Shown here one piece after another: positions 13,501 through 23,879 of a stretch of 64,000 nucleotides of DNA. Location of the stretch: assembly GCA_026122225.1 (NCBI GenBank), contig JANEZZ010001951.1:310001-374000 (forward strand), given 5' to 3'. The stretch's first letter is position 1. Every line of letters starts with the position of its first letter. Position numbers and translations under genes: made by a program. Source of the stretch: Heloderma charlesbogerti (lineage: Eukaryota > Chordata > Lepidosauria > Squamata > Helodermatidae). Under the pieces are notes generated by a model. The model saw only the letters and a list, made by a program, of their open reading frames with translations, did no database searches and was not told the origin of the DNA.

Positions 13501-16500
13501 CATGGATGCTGAATCCCTGGCTGGTTTAAACCGCTCCCACTGACAGGTGGAGTCAAGTGGGAGCAGCCAAGCAGCGTGCATGAGTACACTTGCTCATTCA
13601 CAGGCAGAATTCAGAAAAAAATTGTTTATGGTAATGTCCAAACACTACAGAGTAGGAGTATCATGGTCAGAATAGCAAGCAAGGTCAACCATTAATTGAA
13701 ATGATTATCAAGATGGCCTCTTAGGACCAGTGCAGATAATGCTAACCATAATTTAGGAAGCAGGTCATGGGTTCACTAGCTCCATTCTTCTCCATCTTTC
13801 CCCTCCCCTCCTACGTGTCAACTCTTTATGCTTCCACACCCCAATCAAATGTATGGTTCAGCATTCTGTCAGGCCATGCTAGTCATTGTTAGCATCTTTA
13901 ACCATATGGTTCAATTGATAACAGTTTTATATTAAACTTATAAAAAGATTTCATATCCCACAAGGGGCACTGCAGATGTAACTCTAACCACAGTTTAAAG
14001 ACTGGGCTACAGGAGTGCTTCCTCTATATCCTTTCTCTCTCAAGCATAAATCTTTGCTGCTGTCGTGTTTGATTGTCCTCCCCCTCACAATCAGCAAAAC
14101 AAAGACCTAATCCAAGCTTTGTTGTTGTTGTTCAGTCATTCAGTTGTGTCCGACTCTTCGTGACCCCATGGACCATAGCACGCCAGGCCTTCCTATCCTG
14201 CGCTCTCTCGCTATTGCAGCTTAATTATGCTAAAAGCAACCCTTTCCACAATGCAAATTTAAGGACGCTCTCAAATTGCCCCAGGCTCTAAATGACTATT
14301 CTAAGATCTGTATTAGGGAAGACAATCTGCAGGGTATTGAAGTTGCTGACTGTGGACACCTACAGTCAAACCTGCCTAACGGTGATACCCCTCCCTTAGG
14401 GCGGCTCCCATCTATGTTGGCTTCTAAGAGTGGCTATCCTGGCAGAGCATCTTAGCCCCATTCCTAACTCTGCCTGCTTTGACTTGCAATGCACTCTGGC
14501 ATCTCTCAAGTTGCACCCTTCTTCCTCCTCCTCAGAAACTTGGGTTCTCACAGTGGAGGGGGGAAACCGTGACTTGGCCTCCGTCATCTGTTTGTCAAGG
14601 CCTTGGGAAGATTCATTCCCAATGCCTGGGGGCTCTGGGGAAGGTTTCTCCCCCTTTCTGATCTAGCTGTTCCATCTCTGACTCAGAATCTGAGTCCTCA
14701 GAAATCTCAAGGGGCCTGGGCTCAACCCTGACAGCTACCCCCTTTCAAATGGTTGAGCACTACATCCTGTTAATAACAGACAGATGTAAAACTGAACCAT
14801 GGTTGAGTAGCACTCCTCTCTCTTACTGGTTCACTGGATTCCTCTACAATTTTGTGCTAAATAATGCCAAACAGTGGTTGAGGGAGGTAATTATGTTCAG
14901 ACATTTAAATGCAGATAGCAAGTTCTATATTCAAAGCTTTAGGCACCTCGGCATACGGTGCAAAAAGCTTTATGAAGTTCTCAATATAAAAGGGATACCC
15001 TTATTTCTGTGGCAATATACTGTCATAACAATGAATGCTAATACATTATTTCTTGGAGATAATTTGAAAAGGATTAGTAAACCTCAGTGAGCTCAGTCTT
15101 ATTTGCTCTCTGTTCCTCATTTAAACTCCTTGCGATATTTGGTGATCCTTCATAATTTTTGCAGTGCAAATATGTACCATGACTAAGTGCAGAAATGACC
15201 CAACATTTGAGGAACTTTTTTTTTTATTAGCAAAAGTGGCTCATTTGCTTGGTATGAAAAAGAAAATTGTATCTGAGTCCTTATGGGATAAAAATCACCT
15301 TATATTTGAAGTTTGTTGTTGTCTGATACCATTTTGTTCCATTTGGACTTACAGAGGCGACAGGAAGAAGAATATTACAATCGCTTGGAAGCTGAAAGGC
15401 GCCGTCAACATGATGAGGCAGAACGGAGATTGCTGGAACCTGATGAGCCTGGTCTGTACAGACCTCCGCTTCCACGGGAATATGAATTCCCACCCCCGCC
15501 CCCTTCAACTAATGCTCCTCCTCCCCCACCTCAGCGAAACACCTCTTACCTCAAAACACAGGTCCTCTCCCCTGATACGATTTATACTGCCAAGTTTGTT
15601 TCATACAGTGATGATGAGGAGGAGGAGGATTCCTGTCTAGCAGCAGGTCAGGATAAGTACTCCAGTACAAGAAAGTCTTATGGTGACCTTCCTCCTGCCA
15701 CCCTTAAGCCACAGCAGCCCTCACGGCAGCCACGCCCAGCCTCAGATGGCATCTTTCTTTCCAACTCATTCCAGCCATCCTCGGTCAATGCCAACAGTAC
15801 TGCTTACAAAACAAGCCAGCCCCCTCCCCCACCAAACAAACCGAGTTTCATCAGTCCCAGCAGCTCAAAAGGTAGACTTAAAATTTTAATTCAGAATCTT
15901 TATGTATGAAACTCACTCTCTGAACATTTCCCACTATGGTGTTCTAAACAAAATCACTTCATGATTATTTCTTACTTGATCACTATCCTCAGCATGGTGA
16001 TCCAACTTTAAACCTGATGTGCTACTGTAAATCCTATTTTTAAATATGTGTGTTCTTTCCATTTTCTTACCAAACTCTCTACAATTCCTACTTTCATATA
16101 ATGAAAGAAAAATGATTTTGTAAATTCCTATTCAACCAGCTGAAAGTACTGTTGGTTTTGGCTTCTGTTCTGTATCTCTTTCAGTAACTGTTTCTTATTT
16201 TCAGTGGGTCCATGGTGCTTTCACATTTCTGAGCCACATGTTTCTCATGATCATAGGACATGTGTGCCTGGTTTGTTATTAATGGGAAGATGTTTACCTT
16301 CTGCTTATTATTCAGCATGTAAATAGTGTGCAAATGGCTTTACAAGTATACTTGCCAACAATTGTATTTGAAATGCTGGGTGTGTGTTTGGGGAGAGGAG
16401 AGCGGTTAGTTGACAGACCAATAATAGTAGCATATCTTCATGTTTATAGTACAGGTTGCCTCGTGCTGGAGTAGAAGCCTATTTTTTCCATTTTTCTACT

Positions 16501-19500
16501 TCTTCCTTTATTCCTTTCTTAAGTTCATTTTCCTGACTTTCTCCTTAACCCCTTATTGAAAGCACAAAGCAGCTAACCTAATAACCTTGGCAGTAAATAG
16601 TTCCACTAGAATTCTAATACAAAGACAATCAGGATGCAACACTGGCAAAAGTTTGTGCTTGATTTAGCTTTTGATAAGGTAGCAAGTGAAAACCAGTTTA
16701 TTAAAAGTGATACTTTCCAAACATTTCCCCAATTTAATTTTGGTAGTGGGGCTGTTTGGATGTTACTCCTGTTTCACAAACACCAGGTGCACTGAGAATG
16801 GGGAGGCCTGCAAGCTCTCTTCCAGCTGCACCCATGTTCTCTTCACCACAAGTAGAAGCGATCACCCAAACCAGAAGGTTGCACAATTATTTGAGCATGA
16901 GATTGCTCTAGTCTGGAATATTGAAAGCTCCTTCTTACTATAGCCCTATGCAGACATTCACCTGGTATGTAAGGGGGACATAGGCACACATATGCTCCTC
17001 CCTCAGTGGCCCCATGCACCCAGTTAGACCTTTGTGCACTGAATGCAAAGGTCTGAAGAGGGCTCTATAACATGCTTACAGAGTTCCTGCAATCGCAAAG
17101 CCAGCCTTATCAGAAAATAGAAAAGAAATGATTTTTTTTTAAGTGTGCTCAGCTGAATGCACTTAAAATGCCCTCTTCAGACTGCTATGCTTAATGCACG
17201 AAGGTCTAAACAGAAACCAGGAGTGTGGGGATGCTGGGGGTGGGGCTTACGTGCATACTCACATCCCCGTACACAGTTCTGCCGTACACTCCTGCATAGG
17301 GCTTATGCTGATACCTAATTTTAAAGAAAATCCCACATTCAAATAGTTACATGTTCTCCCAGTTTGGGCAATTACTTGTATGCACAGCCGAAAGAGCATG
17401 GGATGAAGTATGTGAGACAGATAACTACTGATTCCAGTCTTATTGTGTCAGATGGGGAGGCAGGGAGCCTGAATTGTTATTCTTAACAATACAATCACAG
17501 TAATGCATAGCAACAACACTTGCTAATCTTTGGCAGTCACAAGTACACTTTGACAATAAATCAGCTCTCCCAACTCTTCTTTCATATTTTGGAGGACCTA
17601 CATCTTCCAATAGTTAACTTCTCACTAACATTTCATTTTAAGAAACAGATGTAGGTATAATTTGGTAGTTACTGAGGAATGCTGTGTCAGCTGATACTTC
17701 ACCTTAACCTCAGTACACGAACCATACAACTAATTCTAGCTATTTTTATTTCATACGATTTTGAAAAAAAAGTCTATAGAACAGGTCATATATTCTTCCT
17801 GAACATTCATTGTTCAGAGAAGGCTGCCTGTGTAAAGTACAAAGCTCTTTGCACAAAACGCAGAATTCGCTATGCAGCTTGTTGTGTCTCCATCTCGCTA
17901 ACACATTTCTGTCCTTTTAATACTAACATGTGGCAAACTGTGCTTCTACAAAACTGAACTTTCCCAGCTCCTTCCACTGGATCATTTGGGATCACTTCAA
18001 AACAACGCTCTCAAATTTAGGAGCAAAACCTGAACAATCTGAAGCTCATGCATATACAACTATGCATGAGCTTCAGTACCTGTATTCAGGCACATTTTTC
18101 AGAATTGAAAAAATGATCATTTGCTTTAAAATTTGGCAGCAGGCAAAACAAAATATTTTCTTATAAACACTTTACTGACATGTAAGATAGATTAAATGAA
18201 TCTGTACTCATAGGAAGATCTCATTGAATTCAATTGGGTTTGCAATTCAGTTGTCCATTCAACAAGCTTCATTTTCAATATTCAAGTTCAGCAGCTGAAT
18301 TTCAAAAAAACTAATGGAAGGAGCATACATTTGCTTTTGTGTAGATCAAGGATCACAAGAAAAACACATGATGTAGTATCAAGGGACTAAAGATACCAGT
18401 TGAAAACAGAAAGGGATTTATGGCAACAACAGGCTGTTTTCCCTAACAGTACAAATAGCAAATGACTTTAAAATCTGGGTACAGTGTTGATATATCAAGC
18501 AGAAATGATGTGTTTAATCTTGTGGCCTTTGGTGAAGATCAGTCTGCTTTGTAGGGTTTTTTCTTGTATGAGAGATAAGTATAAAGGTGCAATGCTGTGA
18601 AAAGTATACAAATAGAATCGTAAATAAAAGAGACACAACTAATTCCACTCTGAGTACATACTAAAAGGCACTAAATGGTTTTGCAGTCTGACTGTGCAAT
18701 TAACAAACTAAATTAGCCTCTCAGGAAGTTGTTGTAGGAACACTTACTTACATTCTATATATTCTTACATCACATAATCTGGTCAGTGGGTATTGTTCAA
18801 GCATTAATCCCAGATCTCATTTGGAGATATATTTATCAGCTCTTCCTTGAAACAGGGGGGTTATTTAGGATGCAATTTTGCACACAGGCTGCTTAAATTC
18901 CTGTAACTTCCTTGGGATTTCAGCAGCCTAACTATACGGGAGTCGCATACTTGTGTTTGGCTTTCTTATTTTAATACTGCTTTGTGATTATCGTTCTACA
19001 TATGTATTTAATTTCATTTTATCATGAAAATATAGAAAAATCACAAGACAAAAGCATTTGACTTTATGGTGTGTTTTTGGTAGCATTTATCTTTCATTTT
19101 AGTAAGAAAGACAGTGGTTTTAGGGGATAGATAAGTATTTTGAGAAATGTGCACTTTGAATCATCTTAAAAGACAAGAAAGCATAGGCTGAGATAGCTTG
19201 CTCACCATAAAAGCACTGCACCTTTTGATGATGATAATGACTATTAATAATTATTCCTTGTATCATCAAACAAGTCTTTCAACTGTCATTTTACTTTCTT
19301 TTGTATAAGGCTCAAACTACACTGGATCTACTGGAGCAATTGCAGGCTCACATGAACCTTATCGGGACCTAAGAGAAAAAAAATCGAAAAGGTGAAATGG
19401 AATGAACTTCTTTAAATAATACTCTTGTATTTATTGAAACTGTTGTATGTAATTCTGGTTTGAAATTAGGTAATTTAGGCTGCAACCCTATGGTCCTAGG

Positions 19501-20534
19501 AGGGCACTGAAGGGGCCATAGGGCTTTTTGGATCTCCCCCTCCCACCTCTGATGCTCCTCCCCGCAGCCCCTGCAGAAAAATCTACAGCCTTTACCCCTC
19601 TGACGTTGGGAGAGGCAAAAAGAGAGGGAGGATCATGGGTGTGGCACAGATGGATCAGAAGAGGCTTTGGATCTGCTGGATCCAAAGCGCTCTCAGTCCC
19701 CAGACATGCCCCCAACACACCCTGGAGTTGGTGTAAATAATTTCTTTCCCATTGTTTGCAATGGGAGGGAAATAGTTTTTCAAAAAAGAAAAGGATGCCT
19801 TGGAGGCTCTGACATTGGAGAGTTCCACAGAGACAGATAGGATTGCTCCTCCAATACTCTTTTAAGGTCTTGAAAGGCTGTTGAAGCCTTTGCATTCTGT
19901 AAAAGTACATAAAGGAGATTGACAGATGGTTGTACTACTGTTGTTCCATTAAAGTTAGTGGCACATTTTAGTGTTGCCCTGGCAGACCCATGTGGAGTCA
20001 CCATTTCCCATAAATGGTGCCTTCATGTGAGCCTGGCATGGTGCCATCCCACATTTAAATATCCAAGGCAATAGGTGCCATTTCAAGTGTGAACCAACTC
20101 TCTAATAAAGTATTGTAGAACCTGAAAATCATAGAATAGTGGGGTTGGAAGGGGCCTATTATACCATTGAGTCCAACCCCCTTTCTGAACTGTCCATTCA
20201 GAAAAAGATTATCCAGTAACAGACCAATCCTAATCATGTTTACTTGGAAATAAGTCCCATTGATTGCTATGGGACTTAAAAGTAATACGTATGTGATTGA
20301 TTGCAGACTGGGCCTAATACACATGCAGAAAATCTGCACTTGACAATATAACATATTTTTATAATGTTGAATGATCTTTTTCTTTACAGTCAAGATGCAG
20401 ATTTACCTGGTGCACCAGAGAACTTGACTTTCCGGGAACGACAGAGACTCTTTTCCCAGGGCCAGGATGTGTCCAACAAAGTAAAGGCATCTAGGAAATT
20501 AATGGAACTGGAAAATGAATTAAATACAAAATAG
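4388..20534 (+). CDS. AFDN: AFDN (afadin), C-terminal coding exons; gene starts left of window
   Basis: Afadin is the actin-binding scaffold that ties nectins to the cytoskeleton at adherens junctions. The Ras-association, FHA, DIL and PDZ domains would lie upstream of the window. Joined coding exons seen: 4388-4582, 4840-4931, 5032-5220, 6661-7689, optional 9243-9278, 11348-11482, 15355-15871, 19310-19391, 20390-20534. All junctions are GT-AG and keep phase. The product contains the family's proline-rich stretches, a long charged helix (REEHQRWYEKEKARLEEE), an acidic run before DTMLIMQRLEAERR, the EERRRQQQLEEMRKREAEDR coiled coil, and ends in KASRKLMELENELNTK, the known l-afadin C-terminus with the F-actin-binding region. 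The DNA between exons is intronic. Identity rests on extended matches recalled from human afadin. AFDN next to KIF25 matches human gene order. Confidence 0.95.
4840..4931 (+). CDS. AFDN: AFDN coding exon b
   Basis: Acceptor AG at 4838-4839, donor GTTAGA at 4932. Translates in phase with the previous exon to a short proline/serine-rich segment ending KITSVSTGNLCTE, which is conserved in vertebrate afadin. Ends in phase 0. Confidence 0.92.
5032..5220 (+). CDS. AFDN: AFDN coding exon c
   Basis: Acceptor AG at 5030-5031, donor GTTAGA at 5221; 189 nt, 63 codons, phase 0 at both ends. Encodes PPRPEEYPIPTQTYTREYF and FPASKSQDRM, typical of afadin. Only 100 bases separate it from the previous exon. 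Confidence 0.93.
5221..6660 (+). other. AFDN intron, no gene seen
   Basis: AT-rich intron between two afadin exons. I see no recognisable repeat family or second gene. It ends in a pyrimidine-rich tract and AG at 6659-6660. Confidence 0.7.
6661..7689 (+). CDS. AFDN: AFDN large coding exon d
   Basis: A 1029-nt, 343-codon exon, phase 0 at both ends, bounded by AG at 6659-6660 and GTAAAA at 7690. In order it encodes RVTRSQEELR, the STSSQEHLNHSSKS segment, two proline runs (about 6955-6985 and 7025-7055) flanking a VHYAADFDG segment, a charged helix (EEHQRWYEKEKARLEEER), the QPRTIERRDLQYIT segment, DPWKRDAKEKLEKQQQMHIV, an acidic D/E run and MLIMQRLEAERRAR. Proline runs are likely SH3/WW or profilin-type ligands (inference). 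If the donor is skipped, translation stops two codons later at 7696-7698. Confidence 0.95.
8452..8474. repeat. AT-rich dinucleotide tract
   Basis: Run of alternating A and T with small interruptions, followed by another TA-rich run with a G. Ordinary intronic simple repeat. Confidence 0.8.
9243..9278 (+). CDS. AFDN: AFDN candidate alternative microexon (36 nt, 12 codons)
   Basis: Acceptor AG at 9241-9242 after a T/C-rich tract and a strong donor GTATGT at 9279. The 36 nt read QTAMPAISVLDL in the frame of the flanking exons and have no stop. Inclusion would insert 12 residues between RRAR of exon d and LQDEER of the next exon without changing frame. I recall a similar insert in some mammalian afadin isoforms, but could not verify it. 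A second AG at 9244-9245 would give a 33-nt form. Confidence 0.75.
11348..11482 (+). CDS. AFDN: AFDN coding exon e (coiled coil)
   Basis: 135 nt, 45 codons: LQDEERRRQQQLEEMRKREA then DRARQEEERRRQEEERTKRE. This is the highly charged afadin helix before the C-terminal proline-rich region. Acceptor is TTAG at 11344-11347; an in-frame alternative CAG at 11351-11353 would drop Leu-Gln. Donor GTGGCG at 11483 follows AEQK. Reading through the donor gives only five more codons before a stop at 11498-11500. Confidence 0.93.
11483..12258 (+). other. AFDN intron, left part
   Basis: Purine-rich intron sequence (long A/G runs 11760-12180), with no conserved coding potential and no repeat family that I recognise. 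Confidence 0.6.
12259..13616. repeat. Foldback/MITE-like element with ~165-bp inverted arms, split by an L2 fragment
   Basis: Left arm about 12259-12434 and right arm about 13450-13616 are inverted copies. Reading the right end backwards gives GTGAATGAGCAA, then CAGTGGGAG, GGTTTG-TTAGTGT-AC, and TTCTGGCTTGTTGCTCTC, each found in order on the left. The likely loop now contains an old L2-like LINE fragment, so the palindrome predates that insertion. No clear target duplication could be read, so the class (hAT-type or other) is open. Confidence 0.65.
12485..13447 (-). mobile_element. Old L2-like LINE fragment
   Basis: The minus strand contains a decayed L2/CR1-superfamily reverse transcriptase C-terminal region and 3' UTR. 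The KLNPGKTEVL-type segment reads out near 13350-13385. Segments such as the one around 12740-12790 (GGGCATTCCATAAATGGGGC) parallel the 3' region of the younger copy at 26413-29089. Several stops and frameshifts show it is ancient. Confidence 0.75.
14121..14208 (-). mobile_element. BovB 3'-end fragment or BovB-tailed SINE
   Basis: About 88 bases match the reverse complement of the BovB 3' end (GTTGTTGTTGTTCAGTC, then CCGACTCTTCGTGACCCCAT). In squamates this tail is shared by BovB and by SINEs that use its machinery. No tRNA-like head is visible here, so a 5'-truncated copy of either is possible. Confidence 0.85.
14209..15354 (+). other. AFDN intron, right part
   Basis: No gene seen. A short open frame at 14749-15090 has no recognisable domain. 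The intron ends with AG at 15353-15354. Confidence 0.6.
15355..15871 (+). CDS. AFDN: AFDN coding exon f (proline-rich)
   Basis: Acceptor AG at 15353-15354, donor GTAGAC at 15872, ending in phase 1. Encodes RRQEEEYYNRLEAERRRQHD, PGLYRPPLPREYE, a proline run, QRNTSYLKTQVLSPD and TAKFVSYSDDEEEED, all afadin hallmarks. These are followed by a serine/proline-rich tail with PQQPSRQPRP and SQPPPPPNKPS. An internal donor GTCAGG at 15647, also in phase 1, would end the exon at 15646 and remove 75 codons. The shorter form is closer to the human sequence as I recall it. Confidence 0.93.
15872..19309 (+). other. AFDN intron, no gene seen
   Basis: AT-rich intron of about 3.4 kb. Notable only for a perfect 16-bp stem, 6-base loop hairpin at 18039-18076. 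Short open frames show no domains. Confidence 0.6.
19310..19391 (+). CDS. AFDN: AFDN coding exon g
   Basis: Acceptor AG at 19308-19309, donor GTGAAA at 19392. Phase 1 in, phase 2 out. Translates to SNYTGSTGAIAGSHEPYRDL then REKKSK, which parallels the human STGA...EKRSKSQDAD region. The exon joins cleanly to 20390. Confidence 0.92.
19392..20389 (+). other. AFDN last intron with CR1 and MITE remnants
   Basis: Contains a possible Harbinger-type end near 19475, a CR1 3'-end remnant at 20126-20190 and an inverted-repeat remnant at 20218-20290. No gene seen. Ends with TTTACAG at 20389. Confidence 0.6.
20126..20190 (-). mobile_element. CR1 3'-end remnant
   Basis: The segment AATCATAGAATAGTGGGGTT followed by GGAAGGGGCC and GAGTCCAACCCCC is the well-known CR1 3' terminus read in antisense. 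Only about 65 bases remain. Confidence 0.7.
20390..20534 (+). CDS. AFDN: AFDN terminal coding exon h
   Basis: Acceptor AG at 20388-20389. Completes a Ser codon and encodes QDADLPGAPENLTFRERQRL and then FSQGQDVSNKVKASRKLMEL, ending in ENELNTK with stop TAG at 20532-20534. This is the conserved C-terminus of l-afadin, part of the F-actin-binding region. Confidence 0.95.
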
Positions 20535-22035
20535 GATAAAATGCACCTTATCAAAAGTAATTGGAAGGATCTGTATGTGATATGGGAAGGGGCTGTTCAA
20601 GAAGAGAGAAGTATCTTCTGACAAATGAGATGGAATTCTCTATCTGGACTGTTAGACATTTAGACATGTTGCAATAGCAGGAAAACCAATTCTTTACCAA
20701 GAGCTTTTGGTTTATACAATTAAAGCACTGTAAAATATATTTTAATTATATGAATCAAGTGTCATTATGTCCTTTCTCCACACAATTTCCCTTGTTTGGG
20801 GGTTTAACTATTTCTGCAATTGTCCTGGATCACACCTATTGAAGAATCGTTGCTTCCTGGTCTCTTGCAGAAACCCTTTGTTAGCTGCTAACAGAAAGAA
20901 TGCTTATAGCTTGAACTGCCTAAACTAAACTCTGCACCAGCTTGTTGCGCTGTAGGTTGTTTGATACAAAGTCTAATTTGATACAAATTTAAGAGATACT
21001 GAAAACTATTCATCAGATTTGTAGCATGCCATTGAAAGCTAGGGTTGGAGTTGGTGAGTTTCCTTGAGAAAGGAGTAAAAACAGCTTGAATATTCTGAAA
21101 CAAAAAGGGCTGCATTAGAGTGTTCGATGCTTATCCACAAAGTCCTTTGGATGTGAAATACTTGACTTATCTTAGTGGCAGTCCAGTGATGTGACAAGAC
21201 ATGCACCCTGATTTATCCAGTTCTTCCTTCATCCCTACACTGAACTGTAAACCATTTGAGTTTTGACATTTTCATGAGAGCTGAAGAACAGGCTGGTAAA
21301 ACATGGATGGACACGTGGGTAGTGTGTGTGTGTGTGTGGGTGTGGACTATGACAATGTTTTAAAAGTATTTAGAAATTCCAGAACTAAGCAATAGGGAAT
21401 AAGCTCCTTCTGGTAGCCCCATTGTAGCCAAAACAAAACCAAAGTTTAATATTCACAAAAGGACTGGAAGCTTTCTATTACCAATAACTAGCATATTAAG
21501 CACTACTTGCAAGTGGAATGTGGTTGCTATGGCTGCAATGAAAACGAAGTATTGCCTGCCAATAAGAATTTCACTGAGGTGGCCTGACAGTGCTCTGCAA
21601 CATATCACTAGTCCTTCATGTTGAGAAGTGCTGAGCAAGCTGCCTCTGGTTTACTAGTATCCTCTTCCTATATACTATAGAAAATGTTGGCAGTTCAAGC
21701 TATTTTTCACACTTTATTGCAGCATTATTTAATTTTTAAATGGTTGAAATCTTTTTTTCCCAATGTTCCTTCAGCTATGCATATATGGCTGATGTTGAGA
21801 TTAAGGACCTCATCAGAGTTTGTTTCTCATTGTGTTGATGTTTAAAACAATATATTATATTGTGATTCTAAGCAAATTTTCTATTTCATAAAGCCCTTAA
21901 TTGGGTTTTAGATGATTTTTCTGTATAATATGTTCTCTTATAAATATATATTTAGGGAATTATGCACACTTCCAAATGCAGAGGGTAGACTTTCACTGCC
22001 TTAGAAATCACTTTTAATAAGAGTTGTATGATAAA

Positions 22036-22041
22036 AATAAA
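22036..22041 (+). terminator. Candidate AFDN poly(A) signal, proximal
   Basis: AATAAA about 1.5 kb after the stop codon, followed within 20-60 bases by T-rich sequence. Confidence 0.35.
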
Positions 22042-22459
22042 TGCAAGTTAATGATATTAAAATTGGAGTGTACATATTTTTTTTACATATTTCAGGTTTC
22101 TTATTTGAAAGTGTGCTTTTACCGTTCACCTGTTAAATATGAAGTAGAAGATAAAATTGGTTGAAAGTGTTAATGAAGGATTTGCATGCTTGCTATGTCT
22201 GTTAATCAGGAAAAGCAAGCCTCTCCCAATTTATCTTGAGAACACTAGATATTCTGTGGCTGGAATACTGTTGCTGCTAGAACCTAAGCAAAGAAATATA
22301 ACTTACTGTGGAGTGGATTTGACTGCTATTGGGCATTCAGGCCAGGTTTGAGTATGAGTAAAAGTGCTTTTCATAACGGTCTGTGCATTATTATGGAAAA
22401 TACCATCAAAACTGCTGTAGTTTCCCATTTCTACTGTATTTCACTTGCAGCCTATTTTT

Positions 22460-22465
22460 AATAAA
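22460..22465 (+). terminator. Candidate AFDN poly(A) signal, distal
   Basis: AATAAA followed by T/G-rich sequence (CTTTGTATTGTATTTAAC), a usual downstream context for cleavage. Confidence 0.4.
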
Positions 22466-22819
22466 CTTTGTATTGTATTTAACTTTGCACTGTATAATGT
22501 ATGTATCAAGAGTATTTGTTCAAACTACACACACATGCTTTCCTTGCCAATATCAACTTCTTTTTGTTATGAATTTACCTTAAATATAATCAGAGAAGAT
22601 TCAGTCCCTAATGTTTAGTAGAATTGAAGTTGTTGGTAATGCAACAGATAAATGACTGTTTAGTAAACTAGATTGGCGTTGATCTGTTTTTGTCACTAAA
22701 GAACTTGGAAAATATCTAATTGCTGGTATGTATATCATCTATTAGAGCTTCAGATATTTCTTATCTACAGCATATTTAACTCTAGCTTGGCTGTAAACCA
22801 TGGCCCAAATGAAAAGTTA

Positions 22820-23253
22820 GGGCACAATCCTATGTCCCCTAGACAGTGTCTGGGGGCTAAAGGATATTTCAGTTTCTGGGATCTGAGGTCAGCCCCAGGG
22901 CTCTGACCTCAGAGCCCAGAAACCATGCTCCCCTCCCCCACCCCCTTGTAGCTGGTGCAGTTCTCTCCACACCAGCTAATTCTCCACACCGGGAAACGGA
23001 CTATGGAGACGGTGAAAAGGGGGCAGTCAGAGGGATGGGGAGGAGACCGCAGAAGCTGCATAAAGTTATGTGAGTCCTGGTCTCCCCCCCTCCCCAAAGT
23101 TGTACCTAAACAGCTGAAATCGCCCATCTAGGGAAATGCAGGGCAGCCAGAACATGGAAGCGAGGATTGCCTCCCTGCTCTGACTGCCCTGCGTTGGGTA
23201 CATGACAGTCTCCTAAGCTGGAGGTTGCCAACTATCATGATAGGACTGTGCCC
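22820..23253. mobile_element. Harbinger-like MITE (434 bp)
   Basis: Ends are GGGCACAATCCTATG on the left and, read from the right, GGGCACAGTCCTATC. Left flank is TTA and right flank TAA, compatible with a decayed 3-bp TWA duplication typical of PIF/Harbinger elements. Shares its ends with copies at 36273, 38056 and 42476. No transposase frame. Confidence 0.6.
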
Positions 23254-23851
23254 TAAGTCACACTAAAGGCCTATTGAAATTAATGGAACATTATACTTGC
23301 AACGAACTTGTCCTTTTGATTTCAATGGAACTTAAGCACCACTTTCTCTAGAACTGGGGGCCAAAATTTTGTTTTCATTCTGCAATACACATTCTGCTCT
23401 CTTTCCTGGCTCACTGCAAATGAATCTAAATCTGAAAATCTTCCTTTAGTGGTATTTAAATCAAAACTTGAGCCAAGAGTATAAACGAGAAAACAATGCA
23501 AGTGCACGATTCACATTTAGTAACAAAATTTAAATACAATTTAATTGAATATCTAAGGGCACAGCCCTATTGGGTTGCCACCCACTAGACAGAAACCTAC
23601 AGTTTCAGAGGCTTCTGAGTATCCTGTGCAGGAGGAGAGACAGAAGTGATTTTTACTGTTCTGTTCTTTTTTTACATTTTCCTCAGGACAGGTTTCTGAG
23701 CCTGTCTCAGTAGCTGTGCAGCTGGGGCTGGGGCTGGAGCTGGAGTGGCCATAAGATTGTGTGTATCTTATGGGAGAGGGTATTCTCCAGAAAAGTCTCA
23801 AAAAGTTTGTAATTCCCTTGATAAAGACCCGTGTTGAAACACGTTGGTAAT

Positions 23852-23861
23852 TTAATTGGTG
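23852..23861 (+). repeat. BovB copy 2 target-site duplication, left
   Basis: TTAATTGGTG, repeated exactly at 29731-29740 on the other side of the BovB element. Confidence 0.9.
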
Positions 23862-23879
23862 GTGGTGTTGTTGTTCAGT

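Larger units (their letters stand above)
20535..22490 (+). other. AFDN: AFDN 3' UTR (extent inferred)
   Basis: AT-rich sequence after the stop codon without splice-bounded open frames. It carries a TG repeat (21320-21338) and two AATAAA hexamers (22036-22041 and 22460-22465). A long 3' UTR is typical of AFDN; the exact end needs transcript data. Confidence 0.6.

Noticed and set aside
15164..15640. 158-codon open frame overlapping AFDN exon f in another frame
   Set aside because: Starts in intron and reads the exon out of phase; the afadin frame is clearly the real one.
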